Source: Paludibacteraceae bacterium (GTDB taxonomy: Bacteria > Bacteroidota > Bacteroidia > Bacteroidales > Paludibacteraceae). Taken from it: a DNA stretch of 55,603 bases. Each line of letters starts with the position of its first letter. Within the stretch, counting starts at the first letter, position 1. This document shows, piece after piece, positions 25,781-34,432 of the stretch. The position numbers were made by a program, and so were the translations under genes. The stretch spans positions 1 to 55,603 of the forward strand of contig JAFXPY010000016.1 of NCBI GenBank assembly GCA_017527495.1, in the 5' to 3' direction. The notes below the pieces were generated by a model. It did no database searches. It saw only the letters and a program-made list of their open reading frames with translations, and had not been told where the DNA came from.

Positions 25781-25812
25781 CAAAGTTAGTAAAAAAATAT
25801 TAAAAAAACAAA
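25781..25812 (-). promoter_or_regulatory. Promoter of the small membrane protein / ompH unit
   Basis: On the minus strand TTTG (25812-25809), 20 bp, TAACTTTG (25788-25781). The leader to ATG 25760 is about 17 bases. Confidence 0.65.
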
Positions 25813-25830
25813 ATTTTATTTCTCAAATGT

Positions 25831-26688
25831 CTATTTTTGTTCTCTGAGCATACGTCTCAGTGCCATAGGCGTCATGCCGGTATGCTGTTTGATATATTTT
25901 CCGAAAAATGATTGAGACGGAAAATTGAACATCACTGTCAGTTGTTTGATTGTTGCATCAGTGTATTGCAATCGGTGACGAATTTCTGCGAGTAATACCT
26001 CGTCAATATATTCATGAGCCGAGCGGTTCATTTTTTCCTTCACACATGCCGACAAATATTTTGGGGTAACACAGAGCTGATTGGCATACCAACTTACCAA
26101 TCTTTGTTTTCCTTTTTGCTCAACTACCATCTTGACAAAGTCGCCCGCAAGTTGGTCTTTACGACTCATTCTTGGCACATCATGATTTGCGTTGTATTCA
26201 TTTTTCACTTGTTTGTCGAGCCATGTCAGCATCTCATACACAGCCACTTGCAGAAAAATACCTATTACAGAATCTCTGTACGGATTGTCGGTATCTTCCA
26301 TATATATGCGTCGTATGTTTTCTAATGCATCTCTAAGACGCAGTTGCCGTTCGTCAAGATGAATCAGGGGATTATTTTGTAAATAGCGATATTTTTCCCA
26401 AATATTTGTTTCCACATGCACAAATTGCTGAAACAAGGCGTCAAAGGCCTGCTTGCGCACAAGATAGATATTCCCTTCAAAATCATTCGACATCATGAAA
26501 TTGCCAACTTCCCAGCCTATAGGGCACAGAATAAGGTCGCCGGAACCGAGTCGAAATGATTGTTCCGACAAATCTAACATCAACTTACCTTTACGACAAA
26601 ATATCAGCAAAGGATCATTGACATCGGCATGTTCTGAAGCAAGTTCTGACAAGCTGTCGAATACTACTATATATTCAGATTTATACAT
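25831..26688 (-). CDS. AraC/XylS-family transcriptional regulator
   Basis: 285 residues. The N-terminal part is a cupin-like sensing domain (LLIFCRKGKLMLDL, GSGDLILCPIGWEVG). The last about 100 residues form the double helix-turn-helix: LVSWYANQLCVTPKYLSACV for the first and TIKQLTVMFNFPSQSFFGKY with IKQHTGMTPMALRR for the second. It fits the usual length. Ligand and targets are unknown. It starts 5 bp after the CDP-alcohol phosphatidyltransferase stop, so it may be cotranscribed with the phospholipid genes. Confidence 0.93.
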   Translation of the reverse strand: MYKSEYIVVFDSLSELASEHADVNDPLLIFCRKGKLMLDLSEQSFRLGSGDLILCPIGWEVGNFMMSNDFEGNIYLVRKQAFDALFQQFVHVETNIWEKYRYLQNNPLIHLDERQLRLRDALENIRRIYMEDTDNPYRDSVIGIFLQVAVYEMLTWLDKQVKNEYNANHDVPRMSRKDQLAGDFVKMVVEQKGKQRLVSWYANQLCVTPKYLSACVKEKMNRSAHEYIDEVLLAEIRHRLQYTDATIKQLTVMFNFPSQSFFGKYIKQHTGMTPMALRRMLREQK

Positions 26689-26693
26689 AATGG

Positions 26694-27395
26694 TTATTCT
26701 TTTTGGGGCAGTGGATCACGTTTTGCAAACCATATTGCATCTTTAATGAAACTCACTAAATACATCAAAACAAGAAGACACAATATTCCAAGCCCAATCA
26801 GGTCTAATGTGCCATACACCATAGGTTCGTCAAAAATCATCACCTGACCACGATATGCAGTGAGTGCCGGAATATACATAAGCAGGATTTGTGAAATGAT
26901 AATTATCAGACGGAACTCTGTTGGTCCCATTTTGCCATAAGTCAGTTTGAACTCACTCTTTATGTGAGCATTTATGCTGACATAAACTGTCAGTGCCAGA
27001 TAGGCTGCGTAACAGGCAAGAGCCACACTCATATTCATCAAAGGCGACAAGCCCGCACCGATAAACATCAAAGCCTCGTTTATCGTGTCGATATTATGGT
27101 CGAGATAGTAGCCATACAGAGGTCTTTGCTGATTGCGCACTCGTGCTATGGTGCCATCAAGCGAATCTCCAAACCAATTCAACACAAGTCCGACACTCGA
27201 AAGCCACAGCCATTTAATGCCATAATTTGTCAGTACAAAACCTAATCCGCAGAGGAAGGCTCCGAAAACTCCGATTGCCGTCATCATGTCACTATTAACC
27301 CAGCGCGGCAAATGATTGGCAAACCATACTAATACTCGCTTTTCTAAACCATTCAAAACTGATGTTTGAATTCTAATTGATTGTTTTATTTGCAT
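26694..27395 (-). CDS. CDP-alcohol phosphatidyltransferase family membrane protein
   Basis: 233 residues with about six membrane helices. The catalytic signature reads DSLDGTIARVRNQQRPLYG then YYLDHNIDT, i.e. D-x2-DG-x2-AR-x(9)-G-x3-D-x3-D; the usual spacing is x(8). These enzymes join a CDP-linked diacylglycerol, or other CDP-alcohol, to an alcohol such as glycerol-3-phosphate, serine or inositol. Inositol-lipid or phosphatidylglycerol-type synthesis is possible; the exact acceptor cannot be told. It follows cardiolipin synthase by 16 bp on the same strand, which supports a phospholipid-head-group unit. Confidence 0.85.
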   Translation of the reverse strand: MQIKQSIRIQTSVLNGLEKRVLVWFANHLPRWVNSDMMTAIGVFGAFLCGLGFVLTNYGIKWLWLSSVGLVLNWFGDSLDGTIARVRNQQRPLYGYYLDHNIDTINEALMFIGAGLSPLMNMSVALACYAAYLALTVYVSINAHIKSEFKLTYGKMGPTEFRLIIIISQILLMYIPALTAYRGQVMIFDEPMVYGTLDLIGLGILCLLVLMYLVSFIKDAIWFAKRDPLPQKE

Positions 27396-27411
27396 TTTTT
27401 TATGTTTTTTT

Positions 27412-28764
27412 CTAAACCACAGGTGATAATTGACGCATCAAACGACAATAGATTTTGTCCAATCTTTTTTGTTTCTCTAAGTCTTTGTGAGTCAATCGAC
27501 TGCATATTTTGCTATCTTGATTGAATATATCTTTGTTTTGTTGCGCTACTTTTGTGTCGTAAAAAAAGGTATCTATTTCATAGTCAATACCAAAACTTCG
27601 ATTGTCTAAATTTGTTGTGCCTATGCATGACAGGTAATCGTCGCATATTATTGTTTTGCAATGCATAAATTCTCCCTTTCTAATCAAGACTATAACACCT
27701 GCTTCTATAAAATCCCGATAGAAAGAGCGGTTGATAGGACGCATCACCTTAGTGTCGCATTTTTCAGGCACCATAACAACAACTTCAACTCCTCTCATTA
27801 CTGCATTACGCATTGCATTGAGTAGTGATTGCGGCGGTGCGAGATATGGAGATTGAAACCAAACATAATGTTTGGCATGATTGATTATCCACTCGTAGGC
27901 GGTAAGCAGCACAGCAGAGGGCGACGTCGGGTCGTCTGGCGTTACTTGCGTCAGAATAGAGCCTTGCGGCAAAAGGTCATTTCTTTTGACCATTGGAAAA
28001 TAATCGAGCAAAGGTTCACGCAATTCACCATCTATTTTGAGCCATGTGTCAAGAAAAGTCAGTTGCAGTTGTGAAACGCTATTTCCGGTCAGGCGAAAAT
28101 GTGTGTCACGCCACTGATTGAAATAGTGGTCGTTTATATTCATGCCGCCGGCATAAGCTATCCGCCCGTCAATGACTATTATTTTCCGATGGTCGCGATA
28201 ACTCAGCGTGAGCAGAAACCTCAAGAGAGAAAAACGATTGTTTGTGAAATGCTTTACTTCAACTCCTGCTCTACGCATCAGATTGAAATAGAGTCGTGGT
28301 ATCGGAAAATTGGCTATGTTTTCATTTATAAATCTCACTTTGACTCCTTGCCGCGCTTTCTCCATCAACAAACGCCGCACAGCACGGCTCCCTTTGTCTA
28401 TTCCGAAATGAAAATACTCTATGTGTATGCTTTCTTTGGCTTGAGAGATGTCATGCATAATAAGTTCATACTTACGCTTGCCCGATGTTATGATTTCAAT
28501 TTGGTCCGTTGTGCTCACCGAGGGACGACCTCCTTGCATCAAAATACGACACAACGGACGATAATACTCATCGACTTCGTCTATTTTTGCTTCGGAAAAT
28601 AATAAGTCAATCAAAACCTGATTGTATTCGGCTTGAAGGCGTTGAAGCATACGTTCATGTGCATGTCGGTAGATATATTTGCTGCGCCAATTGATTCCGA
28701 ACACAAGCCACAATAATATCAACAAGGCAACTACAACTAATATGATCACCCACCAAACATTCAT
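27412..28764 (-). CDS. cls: Cardiolipin synthase (phospholipase D family)
   Basis: 450 residues from ATG 28764 (a TTG 15 bp upstream is rejected). An N-terminal helix (WVIILVVVALLILLWLVFGI) is followed by two PLD domains with HKD motifs: HRKIIVIDGRIAYAGGMN and HCKTIICDDYLSCIGTTNLDNRS. The enzyme joins phosphatidylglycerol molecules, or a related pair, to make cardiolipin at the inner membrane. In motif one the H-x-K is HRK; in motif two HCK; both are intact. It is the first gene of the row with the CDP-alcohol transferase and the AraC regulator. Confidence 0.92.
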   Translation of the reverse strand: MNVWWVIILVVVALLILLWLVFGINWRSKYIYRHAHERMLQRLQAEYNQVLIDLLFSEAKIDEVDEYYRPLCRILMQGGRPSVSTTDQIEIITSGKRKYELIMHDISQAKESIHIEYFHFGIDKGSRAVRRLLMEKARQGVKVRFINENIANFPIPRLYFNLMRRAGVEVKHFTNNRFSLLRFLLTLSYRDHRKIIVIDGRIAYAGGMNINDHYFNQWRDTHFRLTGNSVSQLQLTFLDTWLKIDGELREPLLDYFPMVKRNDLLPQGSILTQVTPDDPTSPSAVLLTAYEWIINHAKHYVWFQSPYLAPPQSLLNAMRNAVMRGVEVVVMVPEKCDTKVMRPINRSFYRDFIEAGVIVLIRKGEFMHCKTIICDDYLSCIGTTNLDNRSFGIDYEIDTFFYDTKVAQQNKDIFNQDSKICSRLTHKDLEKQKRLDKIYCRLMRQLSPVV

Positions 28765-28903
28765 TTTATATTCTGTCAATCTATGATTTTCACTTTAAAC
28801 TTTTTTTGCGATTGGTTTTCTACAAACTAAATGCCAAAATAGTACAAAATCTTATTCTATTTTCCGTTATTATTAGTCTATTTAACCACAAAATGCAAAT
28901 TTA

Positions 28904-28935
28904 TTTGGAAAAACAGGGATTATAGTTTAATTTTG
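28904..28935 (+). promoter_or_regulatory. Promoter of the HdeD-like gene
   Basis: TTTG at 28904-28907 and TAATTTTG at 28928-28935 with a 20-bp spacer. The leader to ATG 28967 is about 27 bases. Confidence 0.65.
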
Positions 28936-28966
28936 TGATTATAAATAATCAAAAAAATACAAAATC

Positions 28967-29557
28967 ATGAAAACAAGTACAAAAATTTGGATGTGTCTTG
29001 CAGGTTTAGCTCTTGTAGCACTCGGTGTTTTATGTCTTTTGAATTCAGACGACACAATATTGAGTCTGGCATGGGCATTAGGTTTTATTCTTCTTGTAAG
29101 CGGCTGTTCTAACTTTACAAATTGGTTTGTTCTTGGTCGCTATTTGCCTCAACGCCACTTGATTATGCTTGTTGCCATAATAGAATTTATCCTCGGAATC
29201 AGATTGGTAGTCAACCCTACCGGTCTTGCCGTTGCTCTTCCGTTCATTTTTGCAGCATTCGTTTTGTTTGAGAGCTTGAGTCTTACTCTGGAAGCTTTTG
29301 ATTTCAAGAGAGTTGGATTTAGCTTTTGGTATTGCTTGTTGATTCTCGGTCTTGGTGGTATGGTGTTTGGCGTATATGGGCTATTCTACAATCCGGAAGC
29401 GAGTGCAACAGTACTTTCAACCTTAGTAAGCATAGGAATCATACTTGATGGTGTTGGCTATTGGATTAAGCTTGCGGGTATAAATCGTTTCGAGAAACAC
29501 CTCAAAAAAATCGGCGAAAGACTGCAATATGTTGAGGATGCAGAAATCGTTGAATAA
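28967..29557 (+). CDS. HdeD-like (DUF308) six-helix membrane protein
   Basis: 196 residues with six hydrophobic helices in pairs: IWMCLAGLALVALGVLCLLN, ILSLAWALGFILLVSGCSN, HLIMLVAIIEFILGIRLV, LPFIFAAFVLFESLS, FWYCLLILGLGGMVFGVYGL and LSTLVSIGIILDGVGYWI. G-x-x-x-L-P helix repeats and the F-E/N-W positions fit DUF308/HdeD, tied to acid resistance in E. coli. The C-terminal 30 residues are charged and cytosolic. It is a single gene with its own promoter and terminator. Confidence 0.85.
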   Translation: MKTSTKIWMCLAGLALVALGVLCLLNSDDTILSLAWALGFILLVSGCSNFTNWFVLGRYLPQRHLIMLVAIIEFILGIRLVVNPTGLAVALPFIFAAFVLFESLSLTLEAFDFKRVGFSFWYCLLILGLGGMVFGVYGLFYNPEASATVLSTLVSIGIILDGVGYWIKLAGINRFEKHLKKIGERLQYVEDAEIVE

Positions 29558-29593
29558 GCTGAATAAAAAGATAATACCCTTCATATTTTACCG

Positions 29594-29627
29594 ACTCGCT
29601 TCATTCTTGTGAAGCGAGTTTTTTTTG
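29594..29627 (+). terminator. Terminator of the HdeD-like gene
   Basis: ACTCGCTTCA (29594-29603), a 6-base loop, TGAAGCGAGT (29610-29619), then eight or nine T. A strong intrinsic terminator 36 bp after the stop. Confidence 0.9.
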
Positions 29628-29666
29628 TGTTGAATTAAATATGACATATCATGTTTTTGCATATTT

Positions 29667-29697
29667 TTTGCTTTTTCAAAAAAATATTGTAATTTTG
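29667..29697 (+). promoter_or_regulatory. Promoter of the YigZ-acyltransferase-coaD unit
   Basis: TTTG at 29667-29670 and TAATTTTG at 29690-29697, 19-bp spacer. The transcription start is expected near 29701, which puts the GTG at 29702 at the extreme 5' end of the mRNA and favours the GTG at 29723 as start. Confidence 0.65.
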
Positions 29698-29722
29698 TAA
29701 AGTGATAAATTACGAAAAAAAA

Positions 29723-30325
29723 GTGGCGGATTCTTTCCATACTATATCAGAACCTTCAGAAGGGCTTTTCAAAGACAAAGGAAGTAAATTCCTGAGTTTT
29801 GCCATCCCTATTGAAAACAACCAAGAAATCAAAGCCCTACTCGAAAAGTATCGCAAAGAATACTACGACGCCCGCCATGTATGCTATGCCTACATGATTG
29901 GAGCTGAACGAAATGAATATAGAAGCAATGACGACGGTGAGCCATCAGGCACAGCAGGAAAACCTATATTAGGCCAAATAAACAGTTACAATCTGACCAA
30001 CATACTGATCATTGTTGTTCGCTATTTTGGAGGAATATTATTAGGTACAAGCGGACTGATTAATGCCTATAAAAACGCAGCGAAAGACGCTATCGACAAT
30101 GCAAAGATTGTAACCTGTGCTATAAAAATACAACATACTATTTCTGTTCCTTACGATATTATCAACGACATTATGCGCATAATCAAAGACAACAGAGCTC
30201 AAATCGTTCAAACCGAATACGACAACAACAATCAAATTCTAACCATACAAGTTGAGCAGGCTCTCAACGATAATTTTGAAACCAAAATAACTAAATATGA
30301 AGGATATGGACTTAAAAGATTTTGA
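29723..30325 (+). CDS. yigZ: YigZ/IMPACT-family protein
   Basis: 200 residues. The N-terminal Impact domain has SFHTISEPSEGLFKDKGSKF, ARHVCYAYMIGAERNEYRSN, DDGEPSGTAGKPIL and VVRYFGGILLGTSGLINAY, all family signatures. A C-terminal alpha/beta domain (about 135-200) follows, as in E. coli YigZ (about 204 residues). Its relatives bind nucleic acid or GCN1-like partners; its bacterial role is unclear. I place the start at GTG 29723 because family members begin 4-8 residues before F-x-T-I and because the upstream GTG 29702 lies at the predicted RNA end. It overlaps the acyltransferase start by 20 bp. Confidence 0.88.
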   Translation: MADSFHTISEPSEGLFKDKGSKFLSFAIPIENNQEIKALLEKYRKEYYDARHVCYAYMIGAERNEYRSNDDGEPSGTAGKPILGQINSYNLTNILIIVVRYFGGILLGTSGLINAYKNAAKDAIDNAKIVTCAIKIQHTISVPYDIINDIMRIIKDNRAQIVQTEYDNNNQILTIQVEQALNDNFETKITKYEGYGLKRF

Positions 30326-31457
30326 CGACATCAGGCCTTACACCGACGAAGAAGTCGGCATTATTCTTACCCAATTGCTTCAAAACCCTGATTTCTTGCG
30401 TTTTGCCACAAAAGCAATCGGGGCAGAACAACTCGCTTTCTTGCAAACTAATTACACAAGACTCGACTCAATCATAGGTTTTCAAGAACTGATCATTAAA
30501 CCTTTTCTTGACTATGTTCTCAGCCATTTTGCCACCTCTTTTGATGCATATAATGTGGCAGAAGAAGCTCAAAAAGAAAGCTGCATTTTCATCAGTAATC
30601 ATCGCGATATTGTTCTTGATTCTGCTCTGCTCGACAAAATTCTTATTGACAATCTGCACCAGACTGTGGAAATCGGAATTGGTGATAACCTGCTGATTTT
30701 TCCATGGCTCAAAGACCTCGTAAGACTGAACAAAACATTCATCGTCAAACGCGGAGAAGTGGGCAAAGAACTTATTATGCAATCTCGCCACCTTTCGCAA
30801 TATATCCACTTCGCAATCACTCAGAAACATCAATCAATATGGATTGCTCAACGCGAAGGCCGCGCCAAAGACTCTGACGACCGCACTCAAGAAAGCGTCC
30901 TCAAAATGCTGGCAATGGGAAAAGATGCTCCTTTCACCGAAAGTCTCAAAGAGCTCAACATACACCCGCTTGCTATCTCATACGAGTACGACCCTTGCGA
31001 CTACCTCAAAGCAAAAGAGTTCCAACTCAAACGAGATAATCCTAACTATAAAAAAACACAAGCCGATGACCTGCTAAACATGCAAACCGGCATAATGGGA
31101 TACAAAGGCAAAATAACCTATCGCTGCGCCAATTTAATCAACGAACAAATCGACCATATAGCAGCCAAAGAAACAAACAAAAACATGCAAGCCACACTCA
31201 TCGCACAAGCTATTGATAAAGCAATATATTCCAACTACCAAATCTACGACATCAACTACGTGGCACTCGACCTACTCAACAACAACACTCAGTTTGCTAA
31301 TCACTACACCAACGAAGCAAAACAACAATTCAACAACTATATTCAACAACAAATCAACAAAATAGAAATTCCTAACAAAGACCACGACTATCTACAAAAA
31401 ATAATGCTCTGCATATACGCTAACCCACTGATTAACCACCTCAAAACAAAACAATGA
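30306..31457 (+). CDS. Acyltransferase of the PlsC-like (glycerophosphate/1-acyl) superfamily
   Basis: 383 residues. The acyltransferase block is ISNHRDIVLDSALLD, a Bacteroidetes form of the NHxxxxD motif with one extra residue, then GDNLLIFPWLKDLVRLNKTF and QREGRAKDSDDRTQESVLKM, which stands in for FPEGTRS. So acyl transfer to a lysophospholipid or lipid A-type acceptor is likely, at the inner face of the membrane. There are no clear membrane helices, so it is peripheral. An ATG at 30297 is also possible. It overlaps coaD by 4 bp. Confidence 0.8.
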   Translation: MDLKDFDDIRPYTDEEVGIILTQLLQNPDFLRFATKAIGAEQLAFLQTNYTRLDSIIGFQELIIKPFLDYVLSHFATSFDAYNVAEEAQKESCIFISNHRDIVLDSALLDKILIDNLHQTVEIGIGDNLLIFPWLKDLVRLNKTFIVKRGEVGKELIMQSRHLSQYIHFAITQKHQSIWIAQREGRAKDSDDRTQESVLKMLAMGKDAPFTESLKELNIHPLAISYEYDPCDYLKAKEFQLKRDNPNYKKTQADDLLNMQTGIMGYKGKITYRCANLINEQIDHIAAKETNKNMQATLIAQAIDKAIYSNYQIYDINYVALDLLNNNTQFANHYTNEAKQQFNNYIQQQINKIEIPNKDHDYLQKIMLCIYANPLINHLKTKQ

Positions 31458-31918
31458 AAACAGCTCTATTCCCCGGCTCTTTTGACCCCTTCACTATCGG
31501 GCACTACGACATTGTACTGAGAAGTCTTGCACTTTTCGACAATGTAGTGATTGGTATAGGCATCAATAGCAACAAAAAATATATGTTCGATCTCGAGACA
31601 CGAATTGCAAATATCAAAAACGTTTTTGCCGATGAACCAAGAGTGAGTGTAGAAAAATACGACGGCCTGACAATAGACTTCGCACGCCAATGCGGTGCAT
31701 GCTGCATCGTTCGTGGAATACGCACTAATAGCGACTTCGAATACGAACAACAACTTGCACAAATCAATCAAACACTGAGCCAACAACATATTGACACCAT
31801 ATTTCTCTGCTCACAACCACAACACAGCATGATTAGCAGCAGCTTCGTTAGAGAACTCTATAAATTCGGGAAAGATATAACACCTTTCCTCCCTCCGCAA
31901 AAGGATTTGAAGATTTGA
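31454..31918 (+). CDS. coaD: Phosphopantetheine adenylyltransferase
   Basis: 154 residues, usual length about 160. Nucleotidyltransferase fold: FPGSFDPFTIGHYDIV with the T-x-GH motif, INSNKKYMFDLETRI, the substrate-side VRGIRTNSDFEYEQQLA, and SSSFVRELYKFG matching the ISST-x-R motif. It makes dephospho-CoA from 4'-phosphopantetheine and ATP, the fourth step of CoA synthesis. It overlaps the acyltransferase by 4 bp (ATGA). The last four residues (DLKI) and the stop codon are encoded by the first two units of an octamer tandem repeat. Confidence 0.95.
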   Translation: MKTALFPGSFDPFTIGHYDIVLRSLALFDNVVIGIGINSNKKYMFDLETRIANIKNVFADEPRVSVEKYDGLTIDFARQCGACCIVRGIRTNSDFEYEQQLAQINQTLSQQHIDTIFLCSQPQHSMISSSFVRELYKFGKDITPFLPPQKDLKI

Positions 31919-32031
31919 GGATTTGAGGATTTGAAGATTTCAAGATTTGAAGATTTGAAGATTTCAAGATTTCAAGATTTGAATATTTGAAGATTTGAAA
32001 ATTTGAAGATTTAAAGATTTCAAGATTTAGG
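31904..32031 (+). repeat. Tandem repeat, 16 units of 8 bp (GATTTGAA)
   Basis: Exactly 128 bp made of sixteen octamers, most GATTTGAA or GATTTCAA, with GATTTGAG, TATTTGAA, AATTTGAA and GATTTAAA variants and a last unit GATTTAGG. It begins inside the coaD 3' end and ends before a small hairpin at 32038-32056. Three frames are used in turn, so it has no constant coding meaning. Confidence 0.9.
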
Positions 32032-32037
32032 TTAAAC

Positions 32038-32056
32038 TCTCGGCATAATGCCGAGA
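32038..32056 (+). terminator. Short hairpin between coaD and the S41 protease
   Basis: TCTCGGCA (32038-32045), loop TAA, TGCCGAGA (32049-32056): an 8-bp stem followed by an A-rich, not T-rich, sequence. It may be a weak terminator or leader structure of the next gene. Confidence 0.45.
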
Positions 32057-32078
32057 CAAAATAAAAATACTACACAAA

Positions 32079-33689
32079 ATGAAAAAAACAACTTTCGCTA
32101 TACTCAGCAGCATACTCACCATTATCCCCTTGTATGCACAAAAAACAAACACTATTGCCAACAATCTGACTATTTATAACGATGTTCTTCGTAACTTAGA
32201 TAGCTATTATGTTGACACTCTCAACTACGACAAATTGCTCGAAAACAGTGTAGGATACATGCTTGCCCAAATCGACCCCTACACCATATATATTCCCAAA
32301 TCAGAAACCGACGATCTCCGTTTTATGACCACCGGTGAATACGGGGGAATAGGCTCTATCATTACTCAGCAAAAAGATGGTGTGTATATCTCTGAACCAT
32401 ACGAAGGCATGCCGGCACAACGCAACGGACTCAAAGCAGGCGACAGAATTATCGAAATAGACGGCAAATCAACCAAAGACAAATCGCTGAGCGATGTGAG
32501 CTCTATGCTCAAAGGAAAACCTAACAGCAAAATAACAGTCAAAGTGCAGAGACCTAACAACAAAAAACAGCTGACATTCACATTCACACGCGAAAAAATA
32601 CAAATAGACCCTATCATCTATTCTGCTGTAATTGCTCCACATATCGGCTATATACACCTCACAGAATTCACAGACAATGCTGCACAAGAAGTCAAGAAAA
32701 CAATCCAACAACTCAATCAACAAGACTCTCTGCAAAGTCTTATCATCGACCTATGCGACAACGGAGGCGGAATTATCGACGAAGCGATAAATATCGTTGG
32801 CCTTTTTGTTCCAAAAGGTACCGTGGTTGTGAGCACAAAAGGACGTACAAAATCAGGCAACCGTCTATACAAAACGACTCTCGAACCTCTCTACCCAAAT
32901 CTGAAACTTGCCATACTCGTAAACCAAAACTCGGCTTCTGCATCTGAAATTGTGGCAGGAAGTATTCAAGACCTCGACAGAGGAGTGATTATCGGAAACA
33001 GAACTTTCGGTAAAGGACTCGTCCAATCAATCAAACCTATCGCTGAAGATGGACATATCAAAATCACTACAGCCAAATACTACACTCCAAGCGGACGATG
33101 CATTCAAGCCATCGACTACTCCAACCGCAACGAGGACGGTAGTGTGGGACGCGTGCCTGACAGTCTAACACACGAATTCAAAACAACAAAAGGGCGAATC
33201 GTCAGAGACGGAGGCGGAATAACACCGGACATAGAAGTGAAAAACGACAAAAACGTAAGCATAACTTACTATCTCACCATTCAACACGCCTTTTTCAATT
33301 ATGCCACTATCTACGAACAAAAACACCCCAACATAGACACACCGGACAAGTTTGAACTCACAAACGACGACATAGCAGACTTCGAAAAATACCTGCAAGA
33401 AATCAATTTTACATACAAAACAGAGACAGAACTCGCACTGAAAAAAGTTGAAGACCTCGCCAAAATAGAAGGACTTGACTCTATAGCTAAACAAGAATTT
33501 GAAAAACTCCGACAAAAACTCACACCCACCCTACACCAAGCTATTCAAGACAATATCGAAGACATAAAAATTGAACTCGGCTGCGAAATAATCAAACGCT
33601 ACTACTTCCAAAAAGGCTCTGTAAAATTCTTGCTTAGATACGACAAAGGGCTACAAAAAGCTATCGAAGAACTGCAAGATGAAAACTAA
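32079..33689 (+). CDS. S41-family C-terminal processing protease
   Basis: 536 residues with a signal peptide (FAILSSILTIIPLYA). PDZ domain about 85-170 (GGIGSIITQQKDGVYISEPY, LKAGDRIIEIDG), then the S41 domain: IGYIHLTEFTD, IIDLCDNGGGIIDEA, NQNSASASEIVAG with the nucleophile Ser289, and GNRTFGKGLVQS with the base Lys312. The Ser-Lys dyad is intact. The C-terminal 150 residues are helical and charged. Such CtpA-like enzymes trim periplasmic proteins. The stop overlaps the next gene by 11 bp. Confidence 0.93.
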   Translation: MKKTTFAILSSILTIIPLYAQKTNTIANNLTIYNDVLRNLDSYYVDTLNYDKLLENSVGYMLAQIDPYTIYIPKSETDDLRFMTTGEYGGIGSIITQQKDGVYISEPYEGMPAQRNGLKAGDRIIEIDGKSTKDKSLSDVSSMLKGKPNSKITVKVQRPNNKKQLTFTFTREKIQIDPIIYSAVIAPHIGYIHLTEFTDNAAQEVKKTIQQLNQQDSLQSLIIDLCDNGGGIIDEAINIVGLFVPKGTVVVSTKGRTKSGNRLYKTTLEPLYPNLKLAILVNQNSASASEIVAGSIQDLDRGVIIGNRTFGKGLVQSIKPIAEDGHIKITTAKYYTPSGRCIQAIDYSNRNEDGSVGRVPDSLTHEFKTTKGRIVRDGGGITPDIEVKNDKNVSITYYLTIQHAFFNYATIYEQKHPNIDTPDKFELTNDDIADFEKYLQEINFTYKTETELALKKVEDLAKIEGLDSIAKQEFEKLRQKLTPTLHQAIQDNIEDIKIELGCEIIKRYYFQKGSVKFLLRYDKGLQKAIEELQDEN

Positions 33690-34386
33690 ATATCTCATCG
33701 TATCTGCCTTATGGCTTCTTAGCCTCTCCATCAATGCACAAAATTACTCGTTCAAACCACAGATTTGTGCATTTTTGGAATATGGCTACAACTATACATG
33801 GGCACACTATGGCAATGCAGAATTGCAAGTCAACTTACCCGTAAACCCATATTTTGAGGCAAACGCTATGACACACCTTAGCACTGCCAATGTATATAGC
33901 TTTGCAGCTAACGCCCGACCTCAATTTCCTCTTTCAGTAGGAAAAATCTATTTGGAAACAAAATTTACCTACCGCGCCATTGTCAGAAACCAAATGCAAG
34001 ACCTCAGCGCAGCTTTCTCTATCGGCTACCAAATGGACTACGTCAGATTTCAAATCGGGACATACTCAAAAATGTTCGCCGAATTCAACCGCAACCTACA
34101 TAGCAACACAGAGATATTTATTGAAGCACCAAGCCTGCTTTATGCTCTCGAAATATGGGTCAGACCACAAGACAACCCATGGAATATCAACCTGCGCATT
34201 GCCAATTACAACGATTACTCTATAGAAAGAATGTGGCAACCACTCTTTGCCTTAGGCGGAAAATACTCGCTGAACAACAATCTCGCCATTATTGCCGAAG
34301 CCGAACTGAAACCAACAGGTATGTTCCACCTCGACGCAAGTTTTTATGGCATAACAACACGCGCAGGCATTGCATATCAATTCTAA
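33679..34386 (+). CDS. Predicted small outer-membrane beta-barrel protein
   Basis: 235 residues, not recognised by family. Signal peptide LIVSALWLLSLSINAQ, then alternating strands with aromatic ends (CAFLEYGYNYTWAHYG, FTYRAIVRNQ, FALGGKYSLNNNLAIIAEAE) and a C-terminal strand ending YGITTRAGIAYQF with terminal Phe, the usual outer-membrane signature. About 10-12 strands could be formed. It overlaps the S41 protease by 11 bp, so translation may be coupled; the protease could act on it or on the same pathway. Confidence 0.65.
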   Translation: MKTKYLIVSALWLLSLSINAQNYSFKPQICAFLEYGYNYTWAHYGNAELQVNLPVNPYFEANAMTHLSTANVYSFAANARPQFPLSVGKIYLETKFTYRAIVRNQMQDLSAAFSIGYQMDYVRFQIGTYSKMFAEFNRNLHSNTEIFIEAPSLLYALEIWVRPQDNPWNINLRIANYNDYSIERMWQPLFALGGKYSLNNNLAIIAEAELKPTGMFHLDASFYGITTRAGIAYQF

Positions 34387-34404
34387 AAACAACAGGAAGA
34401 AAGC

Positions 34405-34422
34405 AACAACCAATTGGTTGTT
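34405..34422. other. 18-bp perfect palindrome
   Basis: AACAACCAATTGGTTGTT lies between the barrel gene and the metallophosphoesterase start at 34433. No T run follows, so an operator or weak mRNA hairpin is as likely as a terminator. Confidence 0.5.
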
Positions 34423-34432
34423 CTCAAAAAAA

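Noticed and set aside
31904-32031. A CRISPR-like or coding repeat
   Set aside because: Units of 8 bp without spacers; it is a plain tandem array.
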